In this document: positions 21,653-30,756 of the stretch, piece by piece
Layout of the letters: each line of letters starts with the position of its first letter
Numbering within the stretch: position 1 is the first letter of the stretch
DNA from: Salipiger bermudensis HTCC2601
GTDB taxonomy: Bacteria > Pseudomonadota > Alphaproteobacteria > Rhodobacterales > Rhodobacteraceae
Length of the DNA: 59,341 nucleotides
Direction of reading: 5' to 3'
Assembly: GCF_000153725.1 (NCBI RefSeq)
Contig: NZ_DS022276.1
Span: 3,138,660 to 3,198,000 of the forward strand
The notes under the pieces: generated by a model
What the model saw: only the letters and a program-made list of their open reading frames with translations
What the model was told of the DNA's origin: nothing
Databases searched by the model: none
Position numbers and translations under genes: made by a program

Positions 21653-22357
21653 ATGCAGGAGAGACAGGCAACGCGCTGCCCTGACCAGGGCAAGGCCCGG
21701 ATGGTGGTCGAGGGGCTGACCCGCAAGATCCTGGGGGCGGCGGCTGAGCGGCGGCAAGGCGCGGGCAAGTCATCCGGGGCGCGCTCGCCTGCCGGGCTTG
21801 GTCAGGCGCGCCGATCGCTGGGCGTGGTCTGGGACCCGGCGCGCTTGGGGGTGCCGGCCGAGACGCCGGTCGGATACAAGACCGCCCGGGCTGCGCTGCC
21901 TCCGGTCCTAGCCGCGCTCGCCCCGCAGGATCCACGGCTTCGGGCCGCGACCATGTTCGCCGCGACGATCGAGCGGATTGATTCGGTCAAGGGCGTGGAT
22001 CTGCAGGGCGGTGACCATAAGGGCGGGGTCTCCGATGGCGGGGTGACGACAAAAATCAAGCATGCGGCGCGGTTCAACAGGGTGCGCGACGCGGTCAACG
22101 GCTGGGCGCCTCACCCGGTCACCGGAGTGGTCGATCGGCGGGTCGAGCGCGTGGTGCTGCCGGTGCGTCGGCGGCGCGGGAAGGCCCAGGATATAAAGGC
22201 GTTCGAGTTGCTCTGCGCGGTCTGTGTCGATGGCCGCGACATGCGCGAGATCCTGGTCTCGCATGGCTGGTCGCCGCACTCGAGATTGCGCAAGGCGCTG
22301 GCCCTCGAGCTGCTCGAGCTGCTCGACGTGACCCGGGCTGCGATCGGCGTCGCGTGA
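21653..22357 (+). CDS. Phage protein of unknown function, possible late activator
   Basis: A 234-residue basic protein starting after AGAGAG. The C-terminal half ends with a helix-turn-helix-like segment (MREILVSHGWSPHSRLRKAL), suggesting DNA binding. It lies between replication and packaging genes, the position held in many phages by ArpU/RinA-type late activators. I recognise no direct family match; the regulatory role is inferred from position. Confidence 0.6.
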   Translation: MQERQATRCPDQGKARMVVEGLTRKILGAAAERRQGAGKSSGARSPAGLGQARRSLGVVWDPARLGVPAETPVGYKTARAALPPVLAALAPQDPRLRAATMFAATIERIDSVKGVDLQGGDHKGGVSDGGVTTKIKHAARFNRVRDAVNGWAPHPVTGVVDRRVERVVLPVRRRRGKAQDIKAFELLCAVCVDGRDMREILVSHGWSPHSRLRKALALELLELLDVTRAAIGVA

Positions 22358-22654
22358 TCGCGGGGCTTGACCGCTAAGGTCAGCGTCGAATACCGAATCA
22401 GACATCGGCGAAGGGGTGCGCGACGGCCCCGGCCGAGTTTTCCTCCCTGTCACTGGCGGCCGGCGAAATCGGCGGGTCCCTCCTGCCCCGCCGGCCGTAT
22501 ACGGGGCGGCTTAGCGCATATGTTTTAACTCACTAAACCGAAACCAAAGCCTAAACCTTGCGGGGGGTTTAGCGATTTAGCGGGGGTCAGATTTAGCGAG
22601 CGGGTGCAGCGCGGCGATCGGCCGGGGCTGCGCGGGCGCCTCGGAAAGGAACGC
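22358..22654. other. Intergenic region with packaging-site-like repeats
   Basis: A gene-free stretch directly upstream of the terminase small subunit, the usual place of cos or pac. TTTAGCG occurs at 22568-22574, 22576-22582 and 22592-22598, with the related TTAGCG at 22511 and inverted TAAACC elements at 22534 and 22552. These are candidate binding sites for the small terminase. The cut site itself cannot be seen. Confidence 0.55.
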
Positions 22655-23308
22655 ATGACACGGCAGCTGACCGCGACGGAATTGGCCGGCGTCCTGGATC
22701 TCTCCAAGGGCCGGATCTCCCAGCTGGTGAGCGGCGGGCAGCTCAAGGGTTGCTACAGCGGCGACGGGCGACATCGTCGTTTCGATCTCGCCAAGGTCGC
22801 CGCGGCGCTCGGGCGTCGCCTCGATCCCGGCCAGATGCTCGGCAACGGGGCCAAGACCTCGGAGGCCCTGGCGCGGATCCCGGCAGCGGATCCCGCGCCA
22901 AGCCCGCCCCAGGACCCCGCCCCGGCGCCACCGCCGACCGGGCTCGGGGCGACCGAGCTGCCGAGCCGGGATCCGAGCCGCTACGAGTTGGCGAAGACCC
23001 TCAAGGCCGAGGAGGACGCCCGAACCGCCCGACGCCGCAACAGCGAGGCCGAGGGCACGCTGGTGCTGGCAAGCGTGGTCGCGAATGAGACAATGCGGCA
23101 GATGGCGCAGGAGATCGCCCAGATCGAAAGCTCGGTGATCCGCACCGGTGCCAGGCGCATCGCCGACGAGCTGGGCGTCGACTTCCGCGAGGCCCGGGTG
23201 ATCCTGACCGAGGTCTGGCGCGAGTATCGCACCGGCCGCGCCGCGGTGAAGGCCGAGGAGGCCGAGGCGGCCGAGCTGACCGACGACGAACAGGCCGAGG
23301 ATTTCTGA
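22655..23308 (+). CDS. Terminase small subunit (Nu1-like)
   Basis: A 217-residue protein. Residues 1-50 are a winged helix-turn-helix (LTATELAGVLDLSKGRISQL, then GRHRRFDLAKV) like lambda Nu1. A Pro-rich linker (about 75-105) leads to a long charged coiled-coil-like helix and an acidic tail for contact with the large subunit. ATG 22655 follows AAAGGA. It recognises the packaging site next to it and hands DNA to the large subunit. Confidence 0.8.
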   Translation: MTRQLTATELAGVLDLSKGRISQLVSGGQLKGCYSGDGRHRRFDLAKVAAALGRRLDPGQMLGNGAKTSEALARIPAADPAPSPPQDPAPAPPPTGLGATELPSRDPSRYELAKTLKAEEDARTARRRNSEAEGTLVLASVVANETMRQMAQEIAQIESSVIRTGARRIADELGVDFREARVILTEVWREYRTGRAAVKAEEAEAAELTDDEQAEDF

Positions 23309-23312
23309 GCCC

Positions 23313-25325
23313 GTGGGATTCCTGATCTCGGCCGAGGAGGTGATCGCCAGGGCGATCGCCCAGGCCATCGACCCGCCGCCGCCGCCCGACATCACCCGGT
23401 GGTGCGAGGAAAATATCGTCTTCGACGCCCGCTCGCCAATGCCGGGCCCGTTCGACATCAACCGTTTCGCCTTCCTGCGCGAGATCCACGAGGTGCTGTC
23501 ACCGGAGCACGCGGCGCGCGAGGTGACGATCCGAGGCTCGGCGCAGTGGGGCAAGACGGTCTCGATCATTCAGCCGACCCTGGCGGAATGGCACGAGTAC
23601 ACCCCGCTCGACTCGCTGATCGTGCATCCGACCTCGAGCGCGGCGACCGAGTGGGTCAACAACAAGTGGATGCCCATGCGCCGCCAGGCGCCCGGCCTGC
23701 TGCGGGTGTTCGGCGCGGGCAAGGGTGAGAACCGCGACAACACGTTCAATCAGGAGACCCTCGACCGCAACGGCTCGCTGAAAGTCGCCTCGGCCGGCTC
23801 GCCCGCGGATCTCACCGGCACCAGCCGTCGCCTGGTCATCATGGATGACCTGTCGAAATTCGAGCCCTCGGAAAAGGGCGACCCCGAAAAGCTCGCGGAA
23901 AGCCGGGCCTCGGGGTTTGAAGATGCGAAGATCGCGCGGGTCAGCACCGCGATGATCAAGGGCACCTGCCGGATCACCGCCGCCTATGATCGCAGCGACC
24001 AGCGGCTCTATCACGTTCCCTGCCCGAGCTGCGGGCATGAGCAGCCGCTGACCTGGGAGAACTTCCGGGCGCAGATCGACCCGGAGAACCTGGCGGCGGC
24101 GCATTTCCGCTGCGAGAGCTGCGGCGAGCCGATCCGCCACGGCGACAAGGAAAAGATCGTTCGCCTCGGGCGGTGGGTGAAACAGAACCCGGGCGGCAGT
24201 CACCCGGGCTTCCACCTCTGGCGCGCCTATGCGCCGCAACGGGATTGGGCCTCGATCGCGGTCGAATACGCCCAGGTCATGGGCTGGACCCGGCTCGAGG
24301 CCCAGGGCGGCAAGAAACCCGCGGCGCCGACCGCGGTCAGCGCAGCTGTCGAGCAGGTGTTCTGGAATGACGTGTTGGGCCTGCCCTATGAGCAGGCGAC
24401 CGACGCGCCGGATTGGGAGGCGCTTCGCGATCGGACGGAGAACGCCGAGCCCGGCGAGATCCTCGAGCGCGGCGTGCTGCCGGCCACCGGGTTTATCTTC
24501 GGGGCCGGCGTCGACTGCCAGGACGATCGCCTCGAGGTGCAGCTGGTCGCCTTCGGGCGCAACCGCCGGCGCTGGGTCATCGATTACAAGGTGATCCCGC
24601 ACCATATCGGCGACGACGAGGGGCGCGCGGCGCTCAACGCGCTGTTGCGCCAGAGCTGGAAAACCGAGCTGGGCCTGCAGGTCTCGATCGACATGCTCGC
24701 GATCGACGGCGGCGCTTATACCGATGACGTGTGGAGCTGGGCCCGCTCGCATCCCTGGTCGCGCGTCATCATCGTGAAAGGCGCCTCGACGCAGAACGGC
24801 CCGCTGATGTCGCTGCAGCGGTTCGAGCGGCGCAAGGATGGCAAGGCCAAGCGGGCGCAGAAACGCGCCTTCAACCTCAATGTGTCGTCGCTCAAGGCGG
24901 GGCTTTACGCGCATCTCGGCAAGGAAGATCCGAGCGATCGCGGGCACACCCGCTTCGCCCGCGCCCTGGGCGATGAGTATTACCGGATGCTCGCCTCGGA
25001 GACCCGCGTGGTGAAGCGCAACGCGCAAGGGGTCATGACCTCGAGCTGGAACCTGGTCGAGCCGACCCGGCGCAACGAGGCGCTCGACACGATGAATTAC
25101 GCCGAGGGCGCCGCGATGCGCCGCGGCTGGCACTCGATGACCGATGACCAGTGGGACGCCCTGACCGCCGAGCGGTCGATCGCCCCGCCGGATCAGCAAG
25201 GCGATCTGTTCGACGCCGAGCTGCCGCTCGCGGCCGCCACGGGATCCCGGGCGGGCGCGGCGCAGAAACCCGAAACCGACGCTGCAAAGCGTCTCTTGAA
25301 CGTGTTGAGGCCCGATGCCGATTGA
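23313..25325 (+). CDS. Terminase large subunit, lambda gpA family
   Basis: A 670-residue packaging motor with GTG start. The ATPase domain has the deviant Walker A SAQWGKTVS (about residues 75-83) and the Walker B-type VIMDDLSKFEP (about 177). A CPSCGHEQPL...CESCGE zinc-like insert follows at about 234-272. The nuclease domain has GVDCQDDRLEVQ (about 398) and DMLAIDGGAYTDD (about 462). It cuts concatemeric DNA and pumps it into proheads. It overlaps the next gene by 11 bases. Confidence 0.95.
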   Translation: MGFLISAEEVIARAIAQAIDPPPPPDITRWCEENIVFDARSPMPGPFDINRFAFLREIHEVLSPEHAAREVTIRGSAQWGKTVSIIQPTLAEWHEYTPLDSLIVHPTSSAATEWVNNKWMPMRRQAPGLLRVFGAGKGENRDNTFNQETLDRNGSLKVASAGSPADLTGTSRRLVIMDDLSKFEPSEKGDPEKLAESRASGFEDAKIARVSTAMIKGTCRITAAYDRSDQRLYHVPCPSCGHEQPLTWENFRAQIDPENLAAAHFRCESCGEPIRHGDKEKIVRLGRWVKQNPGGSHPGFHLWRAYAPQRDWASIAVEYAQVMGWTRLEAQGGKKPAAPTAVSAAVEQVFWNDVLGLPYEQATDAPDWEALRDRTENAEPGEILERGVLPATGFIFGAGVDCQDDRLEVQLVAFGRNRRRWVIDYKVIPHHIGDDEGRAALNALLRQSWKTELGLQVSIDMLAIDGGAYTDDVWSWARSHPWSRVIIVKGASTQNGPLMSLQRFERRKDGKAKRAQKRAFNLNVSSLKAGLYAHLGKEDPSDRGHTRFARALGDEYYRMLASETRVVKRNAQGVMTSSWNLVEPTRRNEALDTMNYAEGAAMRRGWHSMTDDQWDALTAERSIAPPDQQGDLFDAELPLAAATGSRAGAAQKPETDAAKRLLNVLRPDAD

Positions 25326-25536
25326 GACCGCGACCCTCGAGGCCCGTCTGACCGAGGCGGAGAACGCGCTGCACAAGCTGCTGCTCGGCCAGACCGTGAC
25401 CGTGGTCAGCTATGACGGCCACCGGACGGAGTTCAAGCCGGCCGACGAGGGCAAGCTGCGGCGCTATGTCCAGGAGCTTAAACGCAAGCTCGGCCAAGCC
25501 CCCGCAGGCCGCATGTCTCGCCGGGTGGTGTTCTGA
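25315..25536 (+). CDS. Head-tail connector, gpW-like
   Basis: A 73-residue protein with the small gpW pattern: N-terminal helix, a beta hairpin (VTVVSYDGHRTEFKPAD) and a C-terminal helix. It lies between the large terminase and portal genes, exactly where lambda W is, and overlaps both ends. It would seal the head after packaging. Confidence 0.8.
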   Translation: MPIETATLEARLTEAENALHKLLLGQTVTVVSYDGHRTEFKPADEGKLRRYVQELKRKLGQAPAGRMSRRVVF

Positions 25537-27137
25537 TGGGGCGTGATCTGACCCGCGTTCCTCTGGTGCCGCGCAAGTCGGGCGCCGCTGCCCGCGATGC
25601 CGGCTTTTCCGGGACCACGCCCTACACCGCCGCCGACCCGACGATCGACACCATGTCGGGCTTCCTGCCGTCAAATCGTGCGGTCGACGCGGAGATCCTG
25701 CCGAACCGCGATCGGGCGACCGCCCGGGCTCGCGACCTGGTGCGCAATAACGGCTGGGCGGCCGGCGCGGTCTCGAAAGAGGTCGACAGCGTCATCGGCG
25801 CGAACTTCCGGCCGCTGCTCAAGCCCGACTGGCGCGCCCTCGGTCTAAGCGCCGAATGGGCCCGCGAGTTCAAGGAGGAGGTCGAGGGGCACTGGCGCAG
25901 CTACGCCCAGGATCCCCGCTTTCTCGCCGACACGACCAGGGCGCAGACCGTGCCCCAGATGTTCGGGACCGCCTATCGGACCTATCTGGTCGAGGGTGAA
26001 GCGATCGCCCTGGTCAACTGGCGCCGGGCCCGGCCGACCAAGACGACCATGCGCCTGGTCGACCCGGATCTGCTTTGCAACCCGCAGGACATGCCCGATC
26101 GGGCCCAGCTGCGCGGCGGGATCGAGATCAGCCGCGACGGCATCGCGAAGGCCTATCATTTCCGCCAGGCGCATGCCGAAACCACTTGGGTCGACATCGC
26201 CGATCGCTGGGCCTGGAAGCGCATCGCCCGCGAGACGCCGCACGGCCGGCCGCAGGTGATCCACTTCTTCGACAAGACTCGCGACGGGCAGACCCGCGGG
26301 ATCTCGCGCCTGGCGCCGATCGTCGAGCGGCTGCGGATGGAGGATCATTACAGCCGGGTCGAGCTGCAGGCGGCGGTGATCAATGCGGTGCTGGCCGCCT
26401 TCATCAAGTCGCCCATGGGGCCTGATGTCATCGACGAGCTGTTCGCCGAGGGCGGCGGCGAGGGATTTCTCAAGTACCAGGAGGCGCGGCAGGGCTTCTA
26501 TGGCAATTCCGGCGGCGTGAAGGTCGGCGGCGCACGGGTGCAGGCGCTCTATCCGAATGACGAGATCGGCATGGTGCAGACGGCTCGGCCGGCGGCGCAG
26601 TATGCGGATTTCGAGAGCGCGGTCCTGCGCAACATCGCCTCGGGCCTGGGGATCAGCTACGAGCAGCTCGCCTCGGACTGGTCAAAGACCAACTACTCGA
26701 GCGCGCGCGCCGCGATGATCGAGATCTGGCGCGGATGGAGCGCCCGCCGCACCGCCTTTGCCCAGGGCTTCTGTCAACCGTTCTTCATGGCCTGGCTCGA
26801 GGAGAAGATCCTCGACGGTCATATCGCGCTGCCCTCCGGCGCACCGGATTTCCACGCCTTCTGGCCGGCCTATGCGCGGGCGAAGTGGATCGGGCCCGGC
26901 AAGGGCTTTGTCGATCCGGTCAAGGAAGCCAAGGCGGCGGCGATGCGTGTCGCCCTGGGTCTGTCGACCCTCGAGGAGGAGGCGGCTGAGCTGACCGGCA
27001 CCGACTACGCCGACAACATGGAACAGATCAAAGGCGAGATCGCCGCCATGCCCGAGGGCACGCTGCACCCGATGCAGGAAAGTTTCGCCAAGCTGCTCGG
27101 CCACAATGGCGGGCCGCAGATGACCCCCGAGGACTGA
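25536..27137 (+). CDS. Portal protein, lambda gpB family
   Basis: A 533-residue portal. Family-typical stretches include ARDLVRNNGWAAGAVSKEVD near residue 65 and GLGISYEQLASDWSKTNYSS near 370. Twelve copies form the DNA channel at the capsid vertex and the packaging motor docks on it. The ATG overlaps the gpW stop by one base. Confidence 0.95.
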   Translation: MGRDLTRVPLVPRKSGAAARDAGFSGTTPYTAADPTIDTMSGFLPSNRAVDAEILPNRDRATARARDLVRNNGWAAGAVSKEVDSVIGANFRPLLKPDWRALGLSAEWAREFKEEVEGHWRSYAQDPRFLADTTRAQTVPQMFGTAYRTYLVEGEAIALVNWRRARPTKTTMRLVDPDLLCNPQDMPDRAQLRGGIEISRDGIAKAYHFRQAHAETTWVDIADRWAWKRIARETPHGRPQVIHFFDKTRDGQTRGISRLAPIVERLRMEDHYSRVELQAAVINAVLAAFIKSPMGPDVIDELFAEGGGEGFLKYQEARQGFYGNSGGVKVGGARVQALYPNDEIGMVQTARPAAQYADFESAVLRNIASGLGISYEQLASDWSKTNYSSARAAMIEIWRGWSARRTAFAQGFCQPFFMAWLEEKILDGHIALPSGAPDFHAFWPAYARAKWIGPGKGFVDPVKEAKAAAMRVALGLSTLEEEAAELTGTDYADNMEQIKGEIAAMPEGTLHPMQESFAKLLGHNGGPQMTPED

Positions 27138-27141
27138 CATC

Positions 27142-28515
27142 ATGGATTATCCGCAGATTGCGCAGCGTGTGTTTCACACGCCGCTGATGGCTGCGCCGGC
27201 GAAGGCCGCGGCCTTCGTCGCCGGCCTGGGCCCCCGCCTGTTCGGTGGGCCTGTCACGATCGAGGGCGCAGAGGCCACCAAAGAGGCGCGCTCGCGCCCG
27301 GTCGCTTCGGTGCTCGACGAGCGCCTCGAGGACGAGATCCGCGCCGGCCGGCGCTCGCCGTTCCGCAGCATCGACGGCGTCGCGGTCATCCCGATCACCG
27401 GCTCGCTGATACATCGCGGCAGCTACATCGGCGAATCCTTCTCCGGCAACCAGACCTATGAGGGGATTTCGGCGCAGCTCACCGCCGCGGCCGAGAGCCC
27501 GATGGTGCGCGGAGTCGCGCTCGAGATCGACAGCTTCGGCGGCGAGGTCGCGGGCTGTTTCGAGCTGGCCGACGAGATCCGCGCGCTGAGCGCGCAGAAA
27601 CCGGTCTGGGCCTTCATCTCGGCGCATGCCTTCTCGGCCGCCTACGCGATCGCCTCGCAGGCCGATCGCATCATCATCCCGCGCTCGGGCGGCGCCGGCT
27701 CGATCGGCGTCATCTGCATGCATGCCGATCAGAGCGAGCGGCTCGAGGCCAACGGGGTGCGGGTGACCGTGATCTCGGCCGGCGCCCACAAGGGCGACGG
27801 CAACCCTTACGAGCCGCTGCCCGAGGCGGTGCGCGAGGATCTGCAGCGCGAATGCGAGGATCTGCGCCAGCTGTTCGCCGAGACGGTTGCCGAGGGGCGC
27901 GGCGATCGTCTGACCCTCGAGGCCGCGCTTGCCACAGAGGCCCGGACCTTCATTGGCGCCCAGGCGGTCGAGGCCGGCCTCGCCGATGAGGTCGACAACC
28001 CGCGCGCAGCTTTCGAGCGCTTCGTCGCGCAGATCAATGGGCGGCCGGCACCGGCGCCCAGCACAGCCAGCAAGCAAGGAGCTGAGACCATGACCGACAA
28101 GACCGCGACCACCCCGGCGCCGGCGGCACCGACCGCCAGCGCACCCGCGCAGCCGGCGCCCGAGGCGAGCACGCCCGAGCAGCCGACCCCGGCGCCGACC
28201 GCCACGGCGCCCGAGGCGCCCGCCGCCCCGACCCCCGCAGGCCCGAGCGCATCTGACGAGCGCAGCCGGATCTCGGCGATCCTGAACCACCCCGAAGCGA
28301 AGGGTCGCGACGATCTCGCCAAGAGCTTCGCTTTCGAGAGCGACATGAGCGCCGAGGATGCAGCGAAGCACCTTGCCGCCGCCCCGAAACAGGGCGCCGG
28401 CCAGAGCCTGAGTGCGGTCATGCAGGCCGAGGACACCGACCTCGACGCGCCGGCCACGGCCGGGCCCGAGACCGCAACCGCTGCCGATCTCGCGCGGGCC
28501 CGTCACGCAAACTGA
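27142..28515 (+). CDS. S49 family prohead protease (gpC-like) with C-terminal scaffold
   Basis: A 457-residue fusion as in lambda C. Residues about 70-290 are a SppA/ClpP-fold serine protease with nucleophile region SAHAFSAAYAIAS (about 158-170) and the lysine region AGAHKGDGNPYEPL (about 212-226). Residues about 317-457 are an Ala/Pro-rich scaffold segment that can also be made separately from an internal start at 28090. The protease matures the prohead and removes the scaffold. Confidence 0.92.
   Translation: MDYPQIAQRVFHTPLMAAPAKAAAFVAGLGPRLFGGPVTIEGAEATKEARSRPVASVLDERLEDEIRAGRRSPFRSIDGVAVIPITGSLIHRGSYIGESFSGNQTYEGISAQLTAAAESPMVRGVALEIDSFGGEVAGCFELADEIRALSAQKPVWAFISAHAFSAAYAIASQADRIIIPRSGGAGSIGVICMHADQSERLEANGVRVTVISAGAHKGDGNPYEPLPEAVREDLQRECEDLRQLFAETVAEGRGDRLTLEAALATEARTFIGAQAVEAGLADEVDNPRAAFERFVAQINGRPAPAPSTASKQGAETMTDKTATTPAPAAPTASAPAQPAPEASTPEQPTPAPTATAPEAPAAPTPAGPSASDERSRISAILNHPEAKGRDDLAKSFAFESDMSAEDAAKHLAAAPKQGAGQSLSAVMQAEDTDLDAPATAGPETATAADLARARHAN
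28090..28515 (+). CDS. Nested capsid scaffold (Nu3-like), in-frame internal start
   Basis: ATG 28090 has a strong AAGGAG site eight bases upstream, in the same frame as the protease gene, giving a 141-residue scaffold alone. It starts TDKTATTPAPAAPTAS, is Pro/Ala-rich, and has a helical C-terminus (DDLAKSFAFESDMSAEDAAK) suited to bind capsid protein. This is the lambda C/Nu3 arrangement. Confidence 0.75.
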   Translation: MTDKTATTPAPAAPTASAPAQPAPEASTPEQPTPAPTATAPEAPAAPTPAGPSASDERSRISAILNHPEAKGRDDLAKSFAFESDMSAEDAAKHLAAAPKQGAGQSLSAVMQAEDTDLDAPATAGPETATAADLARARHAN

Positions 28516-28517
28516 GC

Positions 28518-28535
28518 GCCGGCCTCCGGGCCGGC
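28518..28535 (+). other. mRNA hairpin after scaffold gene
   Basis: Seven-pair stem GCCGGCC/GGCCGGC with a four-base loop between scaffold and decoration genes, without a T-run. Similar hairpins follow the decoration and capsid genes. Confidence 0.5.
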
Positions 28536-28571
28536 ATCCCCTGACCGTCCAGCAACATAGGAGTGATGGAC

Positions 28572-28940
28572 ATGCCGACACTGACTGAGGGCAAGACGCC
28601 CGGTGACTTCCTCCTGTTCGAGGAACAGGACCACTACAGCCGCGAGGAGGTGACGATCGCCGCCGGCGCGGATCTCGAGCCCGGCACCGTTCTGGGCATG
28701 GTCACCGCGACCGAGAAATACGTCGCCAGCGACGAGGCCGGTGCGGACGGGTCCGAGGCGGCCGCGGCCGTGCTGCTGACCCCGGCGGCCGCCGCTTCCG
28801 CAGACGTGACCGCCGTGGTGCTCAAGCGTCACGCCCGCGTGCGCCGCTTCGGTCTCACCTTCGATCCCTCCTATGACACCGAGGCCAAGCGCGACGCAGC
28901 CTGCGCCGAGCTGGAAGCCCTTGGCATCGTGGTGAGCTGA
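28572..28940 (+). CDS. Capsid decoration protein, gpD-like
   Basis: A 122-residue protein with the lambda D pattern: an unordered N-terminus, then EEVTIAAGADLEPGTVLGMV and a compact beta-rich body. ATG 28572 is chosen because AGGAG lies eight bases upstream; the ATG at 28566 is too close. It trims the expanded capsid. It lies directly before the major capsid gene. Confidence 0.88.
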   Translation: MPTLTEGKTPGDFLLFEEQDHYSREEVTIAAGADLEPGTVLGMVTATEKYVASDEAGADGSEAAAAVLLTPAAAASADVTAVVLKRHARVRRFGLTFDPSYDTEAKRDAACAELEALGIVVS

Positions 28941-28947
28941 CCCGGGT

Positions 28948-28965
28948 CGCCGGCCTCGCCCGGCG
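28948..28965 (+). other. mRNA hairpin after decoration gene
   Basis: Six-pair stem CGCCGG/CCGGCG with a six-base loop, no T-run. Confidence 0.4.
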
Positions 28966-29021
28966 GCCTGTCCTTCCGCGCCTGACCGGCGCACCCGAAA
29001 CCGAAAAGAGGAGCCGCTTTC

Positions 29022-30059
29022 ATGGCCCATATGGATATTTTCAAGAACGACGCTTTCCGGGCCATGGCGCTTGGCGAAGCGATCCGCATCATCCCGAACC
29101 AGTGGGGCCTGATCGGCGGCCTCGGGCTGTTCGGCGCCAAGCCGATCCGCGGCACCAAGTTCTCGATCGAGAAGAAGAACGGCGTGCTGCAGCTGGTGCA
29201 GTCCTCCGAGCGGGGCACCTCTCTGCCCGGCCAGGCCCGCAGCAAGCGCGCGATGCTCGATTTCCGCACCGAGCGCTTCGGCCTCAAGTCGCGCATCACC
29301 GCCGATGACATCGACGGGATCCGTGCCTTCGGGTCCGAGACCGAGCTCAAGCAGGTGCTCGGCGAGGTGCTCGACCGCCAGGAGGAGCTGCGCGGCTCGA
29401 TCGACATCACCCGCGAATACCTGCGCGCCGGCGCGCTGCAGGGCCAGGTGCTCGATGCCGATGGCTCGGTGCTCGTCGACCTGCACCAGGCCTTCGGGAT
29501 CTCCAAGAAATCGGTCGATTTCGTGCTCGGCACCGGAACCACCGACCTTGGCAGCAAGGCGCGCCAGGTGACCCGTCACATCCGCACCAACCTGCTCGGC
29601 GACGTGATGACCGGCGTCATGGGCCTGATGCATCCGGAGTTCACCGACAAGCTGATGGCGCATGCCGACTTCAAGGAGCGCTACAAGCACTATCAGAACC
29701 AGAACGGCGGCGACCCGCTGCGCGACGATACCTCGGCCGGCTTCGACTTCCAGGGCATCCGCTGGAAGGAATACCAGGGCGAAGGCCCGGTGCCGCAGGA
29801 AGATGGCACCGTTGTGACGCGCAGCTTCATCCCCTCGGGCGAAGTGTCCTTCTTCCCGGTCGGCACCCGCCAGACCTTCCGGCAGTTCAACGGCTCGGCC
29901 GATTACCTCGGCATGACCAACCTTCCGGGCGAGGAGTTCTACTCGGCGCTGTTCCCCGACCGCCAGGAAGATCGCTTCGCCGATGTCGAGGCGATGATGC
30001 AGACGCTGCCCATGTGCCTCCGTCCTGCCGTCCTGGTGCGCGGCCACAGCTCGAACTGA
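29022..30059 (+). CDS. Major capsid protein, lambda gpE family
   Basis: A 345-residue HK97-fold shell protein typical of lambda E in length and context. Recognisable stretches are FKNDAFRAMALGEAIRIIPN at the start and the KSRITADDIDGIRAFGSETE region. GAGGAG precedes the ATG. It should be the most abundant virion protein, and strong hairpins in the mRNA flank it. Confidence 0.95.
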   Translation: MAHMDIFKNDAFRAMALGEAIRIIPNQWGLIGGLGLFGAKPIRGTKFSIEKKNGVLQLVQSSERGTSLPGQARSKRAMLDFRTERFGLKSRITADDIDGIRAFGSETELKQVLGEVLDRQEELRGSIDITREYLRAGALQGQVLDADGSVLVDLHQAFGISKKSVDFVLGTGTTDLGSKARQVTRHIRTNLLGDVMTGVMGLMHPEFTDKLMAHADFKERYKHYQNQNGGDPLRDDTSAGFDFQGIRWKEYQGEGPVPQEDGTVVTRSFIPSGEVSFFPVGTRQTFRQFNGSADYLGMTNLPGEEFYSALFPDRQEDRFADVEAMMQTLPMCLRPAVLVRGHSSN

Positions 30060-30075
30060 GGCTGAGCCGCTGACC

Positions 30076-30100
30076 GGCCCGGCGCCTGGGGCGCCGGGCC
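30076..30100 (+). other. Strong mRNA hairpin after capsid gene
   Basis: Eleven-pair perfect stem GGCCCGGCGCC/GGCGCCGGGCC with a three-base loop. It lacks a T-run, so it more likely protects the capsid mRNA 3' end or causes partial attenuation than full termination. Confidence 0.6.
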
Positions 30101-30124
30101 CCCTGACATGAGGAGACCGCTACC

Positions 30125-30448
30125 ATGGCGACCCGCAAGACCACCGACGAGACCGTGACCGTCAAGATGACCGGCGCGCATACCTACAAGACCGGGGCCT
30201 CGACGCGCCGCACCCTTCCCGAGGGCTGGTCGGGCCCGGTGCCGGCCGCGATCGGCGCCGAGATCGAGAAGGCCGGCAAGGGCAAGATCCAGAAGCCCAA
30301 GGCCGCCGACAAGACCAAGGCCGCGAAGAAACCGACCAAGGCCGCGACCAGCGCGCCGGCGGCCCCGGCTGGCGCAACCGCCCCGGCGGAGACTGGCGGC
30401 CAGGCCCAGGGCGGCGCGGCTGGATCCGGCGACGGCGCCACCGGCTGA
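30125..30448 (+). CDS. Small head-region protein, unknown
   Basis: A 107-residue protein: a short beta-like N-terminus (KMTGAHTYKTGAS) then a long Lys/Ala/Pro-rich low-complexity tail. Its place between capsid and head-completion genes corresponds to lambda FI, but I see no sequence similarity. Confidence 0.6.
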   Translation: MATRKTTDETVTVKMTGAHTYKTGASTRRTLPEGWSGPVPAAIGAEIEKAGKGKIQKPKAADKTKAAKKPTKAATSAPAAPAGATAPAETGGQAQGGAAGSGDGATG

Positions 30449-30453
30449 GCCCG

Positions 30454-30756
30454 ATGGATCCGTTTCTGCGGTCTGTCGAGACCGCGTTCGAGCAGCACGG
30501 GATCGAGGCCACCCTCGATCCCGATGGCGCCGCCCTGGCCGTGCGGCTCTTGCCGATGCGTGGCGACGACATCGCCGATTTTGGCTCGATGCAGATCCAG
30601 GAGCCCGGTGGCGTGTTCGAGATCCTTGCCAGCGCTTTCGCCGGCCACGATCGAGGCGCGACGCTCGAGATCGGCGGCGAGCGCCGGCGCGTGAAACACA
30701 CCCAGGTGCGCGATCCCCGCCGCTTCAAGGTGCAGCTGAACACGGTGCCGCTATGA
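30454..30756 (+). CDS. Head-tail joining protein, lambda FII-like
   Basis: A 100-residue beta-rich protein with the small joining-protein pattern (TLEIGGERRRVKHTQVRDPR near the end). Position just before the tail genes matches FII. It overlaps the next gene by ATGA. Confidence 0.7.
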   Translation: MDPFLRSVETAFEQHGIEATLDPDGAALAVRLLPMRGDDIADFGSMQIQEPGGVFEILASAFAGHDRGATLEIGGERRRVKHTQVRDPRRFKVQLNTVPL

